Notes: generated by a model from the sequence alone, not told the origin. A DNA stretch of 40,753 nucleotides from Sphingomonas yabuuchiae (GCF_001477495.1 NZ_LDTF01000031.1:1-40753); one strand, 5' to 3'. Positions 8,668 to 17,372 are shown, counted from the stretch's first letter. Numbers and translations: made by a program.

Positions 8668-9153
8668 ATACTCCCCCCTTTTTTTCAGGCGATGATTCGG
8701 CCCCCGCCATCCGTCCGACCTGTCCGGCTCGCGATCGCCCGCGACCCATACCCCTTGGACGTAAACCCTTGCGTGGGACGGATTTTCCGCCTCCCCGCTT
8801 GGGATGACAAAGACCTTATTTGGTATCTTTACGCTGATGCCAATGGTTACAGAGCAGTCATATTTTTTCAATACTCGACGACCACTGCATGACTGCGGGC
8901 GTGGGACTGTCTTGAATAAACCTATGAAAGTCATGGATTTCCCAATATAAAAAAATAGGTTTGGGATATTCAGGGCGGATTGATCACAAATTGGTATCAC
9001 CAGTGCCAATACCTTCGACGGCGGAACGGCATTTCTGTCGCCCGTCCCGCCCGGGCGGGACCTCCCACCATAAGCCTTGGCCGCACCGTCCCGCTCCCAG
9101 CCAAGACGGTATACGATATCGACAAGTAGCCGGGTTGCGATCAGGATGAGGCC
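8668..9153. promoter_or_regulatory. Divergent regulatory region of the receptor and GH43 genes
   Basis: 486 bases without a gene. The middle (8800-9020) is AT-rich. Two sites resemble each other: TTTGGTATC...TGCCAAT spanning 8819-8844, and TTGGTATCACCA at 8991-9002 followed by GTGCCAATACC to 9013. TGGTATCACCA fits the TGGTnnnACCA form of GntR/FadR-type operators. A perfect 18-base palindrome, GTCCCGCCCGGGCGGGAC, lies at 9044-9061 and can form a short hairpin. No -10/-35 pair was assigned with confidence and no regulator gene is seen in the window. Confidence 0.4.
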
Positions 9154-10695
9154 ATGACCCCGCTGATCGTCCTCGCCGCGCAGCTCGCCTCCGAAACCGT
9201 CCATAGCCGGGGCAATCCGATCCTGGCCGACGGGCGCTATTACTCGACCGATCCCGCGCCGCTGGTCGATGGCGACACGCTCTGGATCCTGGCGGGGCGT
9301 GACGAAGCGCCGGATGGGGTGAACGACTTCATCATGAACGAGTGGCAGCTGCTCTCGACCCGAAACCCGGCGAGCGGTGTATGGCGGCATTACCCCGCCA
9401 TCGCCCGGCCGGAGGCAGTCTTTGCCTGGGCCGAGCCGGGCCGCGCCTATGCCGGGCAGATCGTGAAGGGGCGGGACGGGCGTTTCTATCTCTATGCGCC
9501 GGTGCTTCAGCGGGACGGCGACGCGAAGGACAAGTTCGCGATCGGCGTGGCGGTGGCCGACCGGCCGACGGGGCCCTGGCGCGATGCGCATCCGGCGGGG
9601 CCGATCATCTCGCAGCGCGTGCCGGAGCCCAACGATATCCAGAATATCGACCCGACCGTGCTGATCGATGATGACGGCCGGGTATATATCTATTGGGGCA
9701 CGTTCGGGCGGCTGCGCGCGATGGAACTGGCCCCCGACATGGTCACGCCCAAAGGTCCCGAGCAGGTCGTGAGCGGCGCGACCGGCTTTTTTGAGGCGCC
9801 GTGGCTCCTGAAGCGACGCGGCACCTATTATCTGCTCTACGCCGCTAACAATACGGGACCCGACAGCCCGTGCACCCCGACGCTCTATCATGCCTGTCAG
9901 GCCTATGCCTCCGCGCCTTCGCCGATGGGGCCGTGGACCTATCGCGGCGTGGTACTGCGCCCGGTGTCGTCGACCACCTCGCACGCAGGCGCGGTGGAGT
10001 TTAAGGGACGCTGGTATCTGACCTATCACACGGCGGATGCGAAGGGCGGGGGGCATTTCCGCCGCTCGGTCGCGATCGATCCGATGACCTGGGACGACAG
10101 CGTCTCGCCCCCCGCCATCCGCCCCGTGCAGCCGACCAAGGCGCCCACGCCGCCCCCCGCGCCGACCCGCAATGTCGCGCTCAGCGCCTGGGCCACCGCC
10201 TCCAACGCGCCCGGTCCGGTGCAATATTGGATCGCCGCGCTGAACGATGGCGTGGTGCGCACGAGCCCGCTGCCGCCCGACATGTGGGGCAACTGGACCA
10301 AAGCGAACCCGGCCAGCGCCTGGATCGAATATCGCTGGCCCCGGCCCGTCACGCTGAACGGCGCCCGCATCCGATTCTTCGCCGACCACCCCGCGGGCGC
10401 GGACGAAGGCGTCGCCCCGCCCGCTGCCTGGCATCTGGAATATTGGGGGCAGGGACGCTGGCGGCGGATCGCGGCCACCTATCCGACCGGGGTCGACGGG
10501 TTTCAGACGGTGCGCTTCGCCCCCATCACCACGCGCTGTCTGCGCGCGGTGATGGACGCATCGGGGACCGGGGAGCGCCATGCGGGCCTTGCGGTCGAGG
10601 AATGGGAAGCTCTGTCGCCGACCCCCGCGCCGGTAAGCCCGCGCCCCGTCGCAGCCCCGGCCGGATGCGCGGGCGACAGAGCCGCAACATTATAA
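9154..10695 (+). CDS. GH43-type glycoside hydrolase with C-terminal beta-sandwich domain
   Basis: A 513-residue enzyme, probably exported. The five-bladed beta-propeller of family GH43 spans about residues 15-330. The three catalytic acids can be placed: Asp in STDPAPL (general base), Asp in NIDPTVLIDDDG (pKa modulator) and Glu in GFFEAPWLLKRRG (general acid). The order and the SHAGAVEFKGRWYLTYH blade fit the family, whose members are mostly arabinofuranosidases and xylosidases. After a Pro-rich linker (KAPTPPPAPT) a second domain begins at NVALSAWATASN and has the look of an F5/8C or CBM32-like sandwich. The linkage cut cannot be given. The amino end is hydrophobic but short for a signal peptide, so the ATG at 9154 is not certain. 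Confidence 0.85.
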   Translation: MTPLIVLAAQLASETVHSRGNPILADGRYYSTDPAPLVDGDTLWILAGRDEAPDGVNDFIMNEWQLLSTRNPASGVWRHYPAIARPEAVFAWAEPGRAYAGQIVKGRDGRFYLYAPVLQRDGDAKDKFAIGVAVADRPTGPWRDAHPAGPIISQRVPEPNDIQNIDPTVLIDDDGRVYIYWGTFGRLRAMELAPDMVTPKGPEQVVSGATGFFEAPWLLKRRGTYYLLYAANNTGPDSPCTPTLYHACQAYASAPSPMGPWTYRGVVLRPVSSTTSHAGAVEFKGRWYLTYHTADAKGGGHFRRSVAIDPMTWDDSVSPPAIRPVQPTKAPTPPPAPTRNVALSAWATASNAPGPVQYWIAALNDGVVRTSPLPPDMWGNWTKANPASAWIEYRWPRPVTLNGARIRFFADHPAGADEGVAPPAAWHLEYWGQGRWRRIAATYPTGVDGFQTVRFAPITTRCLRAVMDASGTGERHAGLAVEEWEALSPTPAPVSPRPVAAPAGCAGDRAATL

Positions 10696-10837
10696 TCGGA
10701 CATTTCGACATGCGTCCGTTCCGCGTGCGGCCCGTCCCCCATGCCCTCCACGACATGACCAATTTGTCATTTGTCTAACAATATAAAATTGCCGCATTCG
10801 TCCCCCAAGCCAACGCGATTGGTACGAGAGGGGAGAG
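10696..10837 (+). promoter_or_regulatory. Leader and probable promoter of the second receptor gene
   Basis: The segment is AT-rich around 10758-10790, with TTGTCATTTGTCTAACAATATAAAAT-type sequence that can hold promoter boxes. AGAGGGGAGAG immediately before the ATG at 10838 is a strong ribosome binding site. No operator dyad was recognised. Confidence 0.35.
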
Positions 10838-13669
10838 ATGATGAAAGCATATTACGCCCAAATCCTGTGTGGTGCCTCGGTCGCCGCGCTGTCGATCGGC
10901 ACGTGCGGCAGCGCCGAGGCGCAGACCGCCGGTGCGCCCGTCCAGGCGACCGGAAACGTTACCGCCGATCAGGCCGCGCAAGGGACGGTCAGCGATCAGG
11001 ACATCGTCGTCACCGGCGTGCGCGAATCCCTCCGCTCGGCCCAGGCGATCAAGCGCAACGCCAACCAGATCGTCGATTCGGTCAATGCGCAGGACATCGG
11101 CAAGCTGCCCGACGCCAACACGGTCGAGGCGCTCCAGCGCATCACCGGCGTCCAGATCCAGCGCCGCTACGGCGAGGGCGCGACCGATTTCGACCATCGC
11201 ACTACTCCCGCCATCACCGTGCGCGGCCTGACCCAGGTCAGCAACTTCATCGACGGCCGCGCCGCTATCTCGGCCTCGGGCGGCCGCACGCTCGACCTGG
11301 AGGCGATCCCGCCCGAGCTGCTGGCGGGCATCGACGTCTACAAGAACCCGCCCGCCAGCACGATCGAGGGTGATATCGCGGGCGTGGTCAATATCCGCAC
11401 CCGCCTGCCCTTCGACCAGCCGGGCCAGCTGATCAGCGCGACGCTGAAGGGCAATTATTACGACCGTGCCGATAAGTTCGGCGGATCGGGATCGGCGCTC
11501 TACAGCAACCGCTTCCAGACCGGCATCGGCGAGATGGGCTTCCTCCTCAACGCCAGCTATGCGCGCAGCTCCTACCGGCAGGACGCGATCCTGATCGGCG
11601 CCTTCGGCCCTATTCCGTCGGGCATCACCATCCCCGGCGCGCCCGCCAATGCACAGGTGCCGTATGGCGAGCAGATCTATGACGATGGCGGCGACCGCAA
11701 GCGCATCGGCCTGGCGGGCGCGTTCCAGTGGCAGGCCGCCGACAATCTGCTGATCACGGCGCAGGCGCTCTATTCGCGCTACAACTTCTACCGCCAGGGC
11801 AAGTACTTCTACTACAACAACAACGGCAACACGGTCACGACGCCGCAGGCGGGCGCGGCCTTCACCTTCGACAAGGCGGGCTATGCGACCTCCGGCTCGC
11901 TGGCCAATCAGGTGTTCGAGTCTGCGCGCTTCGACCAGGACCTGACCAACACCACCGGCAACTACACGCTGAACGCCAAGTGGGACGTGTCGGACCGGCT
12001 GCACGCGACGTTCGACGGCCAGCATTTGAAGTCGAGCTACAATGCCGACCGCAACGGCTTCGTCATCTCGCTCTACGACCAGACCGGGCAGACGCCCTAT
12101 AACGCCAAGAACCAGAGCATCGTTGATTTCGACCTGCGCGGATCGCGCCCCGTCTGGAACGTGCAGAACCCGGCGCTGCTGTCCGATCCGAACAACTATG
12201 CCTTCACCTATATGGCGGACTCGATCACGCGGAACGACGCGGACCAGCTCTCGCTGAAATATGATCTGGAATATGATGTCGAGGGCGGCTTCCTCCAGAA
12301 GCTGCGCGGGGGGCTTCGCTATTCGGACAGCACGATCGACCTGCGCGGCACCTGGAACGGCTTCTGCCTGTTGCCCTCGGGTCCCAACCCCAGCTGTTCG
12401 TCGGCCGCAGGCCTGCCCTTCGTCCGCCTGTCGCAATTCCCCGAGCTGGCGCTGAAGGGGCCGACGCCCAATTTCTTCGACAACCGCACCCTGACCGGCG
12501 GAATCCTCTATCCCAATTTCGAGCCGGGCAACTCGCTCTGGGACAGCCTGACCAAGACCGAGGCCAAGTTCGGCGCGACGCCCAAGAATAGCTTCTCGCC
12601 CGGCGACCTGAACCACCAGACTGAACGCACGCTCGCCGCCTATATCGCGGCGGATTATGAAGGCGTGTTGGGAGGGATCAAGATCGACGGCAATGCCGGG
12701 GTCCGGCTGGTCCGCACGGATACCGGGTCGGCGGGCACCATCTTCAACAGCGACGGCACCCAGGCGCCGATCGATGTCGAGCGCCGCTATATCAAGGCGC
12801 TGCCCAGCTTCAACATCCGCGCGCATCTGACCGATACGCTGCAGACGCGCTTCGCCTTCTCGAAATCCTTCGCGCGGCCCAATTTCGACCAGATGGCGAC
12901 CAACGTCACGCTCAACAATCCGACCGAGCGGACCTTCATCGTGCGCGACAGCAACAACAATATCATCGGCCAATATCCGACCGGCGGATCGGGCAATCCG
13001 TTCCTGCGGCCGATCACCTCGGACAATTACGACGTGACCGCCGAATGGTATTTCGCGCCGACCGGATCGTTCACCATCGGCGGCTTCTACAAGAAGGTTG
13101 ACGGCTTTCTGGCAGGCGGCACCACCTTCCAGAATTTCAACGGCGTGACTTACGCGATCGGCACGACGGTCAACACCGGCAAGGGTACGGTGAAGGGCTT
13201 CGAGGCGGCATACCAGCAGTTCTTCGACTTCCTGCCGGGGCCGCTCAGCGGGCTGGGGGTGCAGGCCAACTATACCTATGTCGACAGCAGCGTGACGAAC
13301 CCGTTCGCGACCACGGGGTCGAACGTCCCGACGACGGTGCCGCTCGAAAAGCTATCCAAGCACAGCTATAATCTCGTCGGCCTGTACGAAAAGGGACCGA
13401 TCACCGGCCGTCTGGCCTGGAGCTGGCGCGGCAAATATTTCGACACCACGCAAGGGAGTGGCGCGAACGGCATCCCGCAGTTCCAGAAGTCCTATGCTTC
13501 GCTCGATGCGTCGGTCAGCTATAATCTGAACACGCATATCGCGGTGTCGCTGGACGCGGTGAACCTGACCAACCGCATGAACCTGACGTACATTGGCACG
13601 ATGAGCCAGCCGTTGCAGTACACGCTGAACGACCGGCGCTATGGCTTCTCGCTGCGCGCCACCTATTGA
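10838..13669 (+). CDS. TonB-dependent outer-membrane receptor, second copy
   Basis: A 943-residue receptor of the Xanthomonas/Caulobacter-type TonB-dependent family. The signal peptide ends around AEAQ (residue 28). The TonB-box region DIVVTGVRESLRSAQAIKR and the plug motifs QIVDSVNAQDIGKLPD, ALQRITGVQIQRR and TVRGL are classic for this family, as is IDVYKNPPAS followed by GDIAGVVNIRT. The barrel ends in RATY. Such receptors import plant-derived oligosaccharides in several known cases. Two possible starts, ATGATG at 10838 and 10841, share one ribosome binding site. The following DUF6445-like and halogenase-type genes are a common neighbourhood for these receptors. Confidence 0.92.
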   Translation: MMKAYYAQILCGASVAALSIGTCGSAEAQTAGAPVQATGNVTADQAAQGTVSDQDIVVTGVRESLRSAQAIKRNANQIVDSVNAQDIGKLPDANTVEALQRITGVQIQRRYGEGATDFDHRTTPAITVRGLTQVSNFIDGRAAISASGGRTLDLEAIPPELLAGIDVYKNPPASTIEGDIAGVVNIRTRLPFDQPGQLISATLKGNYYDRADKFGGSGSALYSNRFQTGIGEMGFLLNASYARSSYRQDAILIGAFGPIPSGITIPGAPANAQVPYGEQIYDDGGDRKRIGLAGAFQWQAADNLLITAQALYSRYNFYRQGKYFYYNNNGNTVTTPQAGAAFTFDKAGYATSGSLANQVFESARFDQDLTNTTGNYTLNAKWDVSDRLHATFDGQHLKSSYNADRNGFVISLYDQTGQTPYNAKNQSIVDFDLRGSRPVWNVQNPALLSDPNNYAFTYMADSITRNDADQLSLKYDLEYDVEGGFLQKLRGGLRYSDSTIDLRGTWNGFCLLPSGPNPSCSSAAGLPFVRLSQFPELALKGPTPNFFDNRTLTGGILYPNFEPGNSLWDSLTKTEAKFGATPKNSFSPGDLNHQTERTLAAYIAADYEGVLGGIKIDGNAGVRLVRTDTGSAGTIFNSDGTQAPIDVERRYIKALPSFNIRAHLTDTLQTRFAFSKSFARPNFDQMATNVTLNNPTERTFIVRDSNNNIIGQYPTGGSGNPFLRPITSDNYDVTAEWYFAPTGSFTIGGFYKKVDGFLAGGTTFQNFNGVTYAIGTTVNTGKGTVKGFEAAYQQFFDFLPGPLSGLGVQANYTYVDSSVTNPFATTGSNVPTTVPLEKLSKHSYNLVGLYEKGPITGRLAWSWRGKYFDTTQGSGANGIPQFQKSYASLDASVSYNLNTHIAVSLDAVNLTNRMNLTYIGTMSQPLQYTLNDRRYGFSLRATY

Positions 13670-13676
13670 CTTGGGG

Positions 13677-13709
13677 CCGATGGGGTCGTGAGGACGGCCC
13701 CATCGGTTT
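13677..13709 (+). terminator. Terminator-like hairpin after the second receptor
   Basis: CCGATGGGG at 13677-13685 pairs perfectly with CCCCATCGG at 13698-13706, followed by only three T. It starts 8 bases after the receptor stop and may reduce read-through into the next gene. Confidence 0.5.
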
Positions 13710-13737
13710 CGGTCGAACCCGATGATGGAGTAGCGCC

Positions 13738-14421
13738 ACGCCCCGGATCATCCTCCACCATGTCGGGAAGGAGCAGGAGCCGGTCGTCGTCATCGATGAC
13801 GCGACCGGGCTGCTGGGGTCGTTGCGGACCCTTGCGGCGAAGGCGGGGTTCGCGCCCGCCGCCACGGTCGACAGCCATTATCCCGGCCTGCTCGCGCCCG
13901 CGTCGGTCGCCTATCTGGACGGGCTGGTCCGCTTCGCGCTGCCGCTGATCACGGCGCATTTCGGCACCGGTCCGGTCGTCCCCGCCCGCGCGCGCGGCAA
14001 TTTCTCGCTGGTCACGACCCCGCCCGACGCGCTGTCCCCCGACCAGCGCGTGCCGCATGTCGACGCGGCCGACCGGATGCAGTTCGCGGGCGTCCATTAT
14101 CTGTCCGATCATCCGGCAGGCACCGGCTTTTTCCGCCACCGCGCCACCGGGTATGAGACGATCGATGCCGATCGCCTGGCCGTCTATCGTCGCCATCTCG
14201 ACGCCGAACTTGCCGCATCCGGCCCCGGCCGGTACGTCACCGGCAACCACACTCATTTCGAGGCGATCGGGGCGGTCGAGCCACGACCAGACCGGCTGAT
14301 CCTCTACCGCGCCGCCTTGCTGCACAGCGGGCTGATCGCCGCGCTTCCGCCTCATGCCGACGATCCTTCGCGAGGGCGGCTGACGGGCAATCTCTTCCTC
14401 CAATGCCGGACCACCGCATGA
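13738..14421 (+). CDS. DUF6445-like protein with irregular start
   Basis: The frame encodes about 227 residues. Recognisable parts are the opening HHVGKEQEPVVVIDD, then YPGLLAPASVAYL, HVDAADRMQFAGVHYL, GTGFFRHRATGYE and the closing LLHSGLI, matching DUF6445-type proteins often found between a TonB receptor and a tryptophan-halogenase gene. His residues in HVD and LLHS suggest a dioxygenase-like or cupin-like site, but this is inference. No ATG, GTG or TTG lies upstream of the conserved opening; the first is a TTG at 13822, which would cut it off. An ACG at 13738 sits 7 bases after a GGAG. Alternatively, dropping base 13731 would join ATGATGGAG at 13722 to this frame. The stop overlaps the next ATG as ATGA. 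Confidence 0.7.
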   Translation, partial: TPRIILHHVGKEQEPVVVIDDATGLLGSLRTLAAKAGFAPAATVDSHYPGLLAPASVAYLDGLVRFALPLITAHFGTGPVVPARARGNFSLVTTPPDALSPDQRVPHVDAADRMQFAGVHYLSDHPAGTGFFRHRATGYETIDADRLAVYRRHLDAELAASGPGRYVTGNHTHFEAIGAVEPRPDRLILYRAALLHSGLIAALPPHADDPSRGRLTGNLFLQCRTTA

Positions 14422-15923
14422 CCCCCGACGCCCCGTTACGCAGCATCGCGATCATCGGCGGAGGGACCGCTGGCTGGATGGCCGCAGCCGCCTTGGCCCG
14501 CGTGCTGGGGCCGCAGGGACCGACCATCACCTTGGTCGAATCCGAAGAGATCGGCACGGTCGGCGTCGGCGAGGCTACGATCCCGCCGATCCAGGCGTTC
14601 AACGCGCTACTCGGCATCGACGAGAAAGACTTCGTCCGCGCGACAGGCGGCACCTTTAAGCTGGGTATCGAATTCGTTGACTGGTGGCAGCGGGGGCAGC
14701 GTTATTTCCACCCCTTCGGCGTCTATGGCATCGACGTGGGCGCGGTGCCGTTCGAGGCACTATGGCGTCGCCTCCACCAGATGGGCGAGGCCGAGCCGCT
14801 CGCCGCCTATTCGATCTGCACCGCCGCGGCGATGGCGGGGCGCTTCGGCCGCCCCCAGCCGGGCAACACGCCGCTCGCCCAGATCGGCTATGCCTTTCAC
14901 TTCGACGCAACGCTCTACGCCGCCTTCCTGCGCCGCCATGCCGAGGGGGCAGGGGTGGCCCGCATCGAGGGGCGGGTGGTCGAGGTCGGCCTGCACCCCG
15001 AGACCGGCTTTATCGAGGGCGTGACGCTGGCCGACGGCGCGCGCCTGTCCGCCGATCTGTTCATCGACTGCTCGGGCTTCCGCTCGCTGTTGCTGGGGCA
15101 AGCGCTGGGGACGGGGTTCGAGGATTGGGGGCACTGGCTGCCCAACGACCGCGCCGTCGCGGTGCCCAGCGCCGTCACCGGCCCGCCTGCGCCCTATACC
15201 CGGTCGACCGCCAAACCCGCAGGCTGGCAATGGCGCATCCCGCTCCAGCACCGGATCGGCAACGGCCATGTCTATGCGAGCGCGCATATCTCCGACGACG
15301 AGGCGGTCGCGACCCTGCTCGAAGGGCTGGACGGTGAGGCGCTGGCCGACCCCCGGCTGCTACGCTTCCGGACCGGCAGGCGGAATGCCTTCTGGGTCCG
15401 CAACTGCGTCGCGCTCGGCCTGGCGAGCGGCTTCATGGAGCCGCTGGAATCGACCAGCATCCACCTGGCCCAGGCCGGGATCGCGCGATTGCTGGAGATG
15501 CTGCCGACCCGCGCCTTCGAGGGCGCGGACATCCGCCGCTACAACCGCCTGATGACCGCCGAGTTCGAAAGCATCCGCGACTTCCTGATCCTGCACTTCC
15601 ACGCCAATTCGCGCGGCGACACCGCCTATTGGCGCGACCTGGCCGCCATGCCGATTCCCGAGAGTCTCGCCGAACGCATCGCCATCTACCGCCGCACGGG
15701 CCGCGTCTACCGCGAAGCCGACGAGCTGTTCAGCCGCACCAGCTGGCTGGCGGTGATGGACGGACAGGGGTTGAACGCGGACAGTTCCGACCCGATCGCG
15801 CTGGGGGTTTCGGTCGAGGCGGCGAGGGCACGGTTAGGCCGGATCGCGGAGATGACGCGGGCGGCGGTGCAGCATTTGCCGGCGCATGAAGAGTTTATCG
15901 CGCGGCATTGCGGGGTGCGATAG
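14418..15923 (+). CDS. Tryptophan-halogenase-family flavoprotein
   Basis: A 501-residue FAD-dependent enzyme of the tryptophan 7-halogenase family. Residues near the start (IAIIGGGTAGWMAA) are the FAD-binding GxGxxG. VGVGEATIPPI is the family signature, and Lys in GGTFKLGIEF is at the place of the catalytic Lys of PrnA-type halogenases. GWQWRIPLQ is the WxWxIP motif that suppresses mono-oxygenase chemistry, and GFMEPLESTSIHLAQ is another family hallmark. Homologues beside TonB receptors in sphingomonads and Caulobacter are numerous and mostly uncharacterised; halogenation of a specific substrate is not established. The start chosen at 14418 overlaps the upstream stop (ATGA); an in-frame ATG at 14403 would add five residues. 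Confidence 0.88.
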   Translation: MTPDAPLRSIAIIGGGTAGWMAAAALARVLGPQGPTITLVESEEIGTVGVGEATIPPIQAFNALLGIDEKDFVRATGGTFKLGIEFVDWWQRGQRYFHPFGVYGIDVGAVPFEALWRRLHQMGEAEPLAAYSICTAAAMAGRFGRPQPGNTPLAQIGYAFHFDATLYAAFLRRHAEGAGVARIEGRVVEVGLHPETGFIEGVTLADGARLSADLFIDCSGFRSLLLGQALGTGFEDWGHWLPNDRAVAVPSAVTGPPAPYTRSTAKPAGWQWRIPLQHRIGNGHVYASAHISDDEAVATLLEGLDGEALADPRLLRFRTGRRNAFWVRNCVALGLASGFMEPLESTSIHLAQAGIARLLEMLPTRAFEGADIRRYNRLMTAEFESIRDFLILHFHANSRGDTAYWRDLAAMPIPESLAERIAIYRRTGRVYREADELFSRTSWLAVMDGQGLNADSSDPIALGVSVEAARARLGRIAEMTRAAVQHLPAHEEFIARHCGVR

Positions 15924-16104
15924 AAGCCAATTGAAAAACCAGATTTCAATTTACTAGCAAATACGTCTTCTCCGGTTCGAGCTACTACGATCGATAGGGC
16001 TAGGCAGCAAGAGCAATCTCAAAACGATTATTGAGGTTTGAACTGAACCGAACGTCACTCCGCGCGTGGGATGGAAGGGGCGTCGCCGGCGCCACGGTGA
16101 CTGA
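15924..16104. other. Spacer after the halogenase-type gene
   Basis: About 180 bases without a supported gene. A small AT-rich hairpin (ATTGAAA at 15930-15936 and TTTCAAT at 15944-15950) follows the stop codon and may weakly end transcription. GC content falls here, which marks the left edge of the accessory DNA. Confidence 0.3.
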
Positions 16105-16119
16105 CGGTGGTTTGGGCAA

Positions 16120-16512
16120 TTGGATGATCGCGTCGAGAGCGATCTGCGTGTTTTCGGTCACGATCCTGCCGTGATCGCCGTCGTCGTCGAGGCTCAGTTT
16201 CGGGCGCGCCGCGTCTGCATCTGGCAGGAAGAACCGGCCGGTGATCTGCAGCTTGGGCTTCGCCTTAATCCCGATGGCGTGCTCAAGTTGGAAGTCGCCA
16301 ACGGGAACGCCATCGTCCTGCTCACCAGCCTCGGTCTTGACAAGGAATCGTGCAAGGCCATCCTGCTGTCCCTGCTCCGACAGAGGCTCATGGATCCACG
16401 CATCCGGCGACGGCTCGATGAAGATCCCCAGATCTCTCGATACGTCGAAGCGCTGACCACCATGGCGGCGCTGAAACCGGTTGAGGGAGAATACCACCTC
16501 GCGTGGGCCTGA
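16120..16512 (+). CDS. Hypothetical protein, about 130 residues
   Basis: The frame starts at a TTG and encodes about 130 residues ending EGEYHLAWA. The second half (LKLEVANGNAIVLLTSLGLD, then ILLSLLRQRLMDPRIRRRLDED) reads as a strand-rich part followed by helices and is clearly protein-like. No family was recognised. A strong intrinsic terminator starts 32 bases after its stop, which supports this strand against the long minus-strand frame over the same bases. The start is unsure because the frame is open only to 16105 and no ribosome binding site stands out; it may be an amino-truncated relic. Confidence 0.5.
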   Translation: MDDRVESDLRVFGHDPAVIAVVVEAQFRARRVCIWQEEPAGDLQLGLRLNPDGVLKLEVANGNAIVLLTSLGLDKESCKAILLSLLRQRLMDPRIRRRLDEDPQISRYVEALTTMAALKPVEGEYHLAWA

Positions 16513-16543
16513 CGGCCCAGCGAGGCGCGCTCAGCGACCCGCA

Positions 16544-16581
16544 GGGACGCCCAGCCTATCGGCTGGCGCGTCCCTTTTTTT
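16544..16581 (+). terminator. Strong intrinsic terminator
   Basis: GGGACGCCCAGCC at 16544-16556 pairs with GGCTGGCGCGTCCC at 16561-16574, one base bulged, around a 4-base loop. Seven T follow at 16575-16581. It ends transcription from the hypothetical gene on its left. Confidence 0.88.
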
Positions 16582-16690
16582 GCCTGCCATTCTCAGGCCG
16601 GCTGCGCCGCGTCCTGACCAGAAATCAGAATGGCCGCATGAGGTAGCAGCCCCATGCGGTCATCGCCGTGACTATCGGCCTCGAACCGGC

Positions 16691-16915
16691 TCAGGCTTCC
16701 GCCATGAGCCGCTTCTCGACCTCATCGACGCCCAGCGTCTTCACCGCCTTCATCAGCCCCTCCAGTCGATCGAGCGGGACCTTGAACAGCCCTGCCTTCT
16801 CGACTGCTCCGACAGCCGCCTCCCGCACCTTCACCTGATGCGCCTGGCGGCGCTCGGCGAGCTTGCGTTCGTCGGCCGCGATCGCGGCCAGTTCAGCGTC
16901 CAGTGACTTCGCCAT
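16691..16915 (-). CDS. Small charged coiled-coil protein, probably mobile-element linked
   Basis: The gene encodes 74 residues, starting MAKSLDAELAAIAADERKLA. An AAAGGACA ribosome binding site lies 6-8 bases before the ATG at 16915. Residues 5-35 form a charged heptad-like helix (ERRQAHQVKVREA), and the rest has two short helices (PLDRLEGLMKAVKTLG, DEVEKRLM). Similar small proteins accompany conjugation genes in sphingomonad plasmids, and the divergent ribbon-helix-helix and coupling-protein genes support that setting. The exact role is unknown. A 7-base inverted repeat (16634-16640 with 16653-16659) follows its stop and could be a weak terminator. Confidence 0.65.
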   Translation of the reverse strand: MAKSLDAELAAIAADERKLAERRQAHQVKVREAAVGAVEKAGLFKVPLDRLEGLMKAVKTLGVDEVEKRLMAEA

Positions 16916-17372
16916 AGTGTGTCCTTTTCGGTACGGCCTATCGGCTCTGAACGGGACCGATATACCGACCGATTGGCCGCACAGGAAGCCACTAGCGCGA
17001 CCATGGAGCGAACCCTCGGCTCCTACCCTGCCAGAGGACCTTGATGCCGGCGCGCAGCGCCTTTCAGGCAGCTGCTTTCCGCCTAGCGGCGGATGGGGTC
17101 CCGGCGGAAAACCGAGGCGGTCCCGAGCCGTCACGAAGGGCTGGAACACCCAGAGCAATACGACGGAATCGAGACTACAGTAGAGCACACCCTACGCAAG
17201 CTGCGCTTGCCTTTTCACGTGCATTTTCAATGGGTTAGCAACCGGCAATTGAGGGTCACAATGTGTTACGCTTTGTGGCACAACGTAACACACTTAAAAA
17301 CCGCAGAAAACCGCGCTTTTTGCGTGTTACGACGTGACACGAAATCGGGGCAGAAATCAACGATCTGCTTGA
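16916..17372. promoter_or_regulatory. Divergent control or transfer-origin-like region with GTGTTACG dyads
   Basis: 457 bases without a gene. GCAAGC at 17196-17201 and GCTTGC at 17205-17210 form a tight hairpin followed by CTTTT. TGTGTTACG at 17262-17270 is mirrored by CGTAACACA at 17284-17292, with a further TTGTGGCACAA dyad between them. CGTGTTACG at 17323-17331 and CGTGACACG at 17333-17341 form a second, nearly perfect dyad. Four copies of one 8-base core in two dyads just before a ribbon-helix-helix gene suit an autoregulatory operator, and the setting next to a coupling-protein gene also allows part of an origin of transfer. No nick site was identified. Confidence 0.5.

Noticed and set aside
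9044..9061. 18-base perfect palindrome GTCCCGCCCGGGCGGGAC
   Set aside because: It is a single copy in a GC-rich spacer, has no T-run and no sign of a REP family in this window; noted only as part of the regulatory region.
8668..10581. Minus-strand frame that extends the first TonB receptor to 1674 residues
   Set aside because: The signal peptide and a strong ribosome binding site place the start at 8667; the extension is antisense to the GH43 gene and is Arg/His-rich filler.
10775..12973. Minus-strand open frame of 732 residues
   Set aside because: It is antisense to the second TonB receptor, whose motifs are unmistakable; it is a GC-rich shadow without family motifs.
16000..16497. Minus-strand open frame of 165 residues
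   Set aside because: The plus-strand frame is more protein-like and is followed at once by a strong terminator on its own strand.
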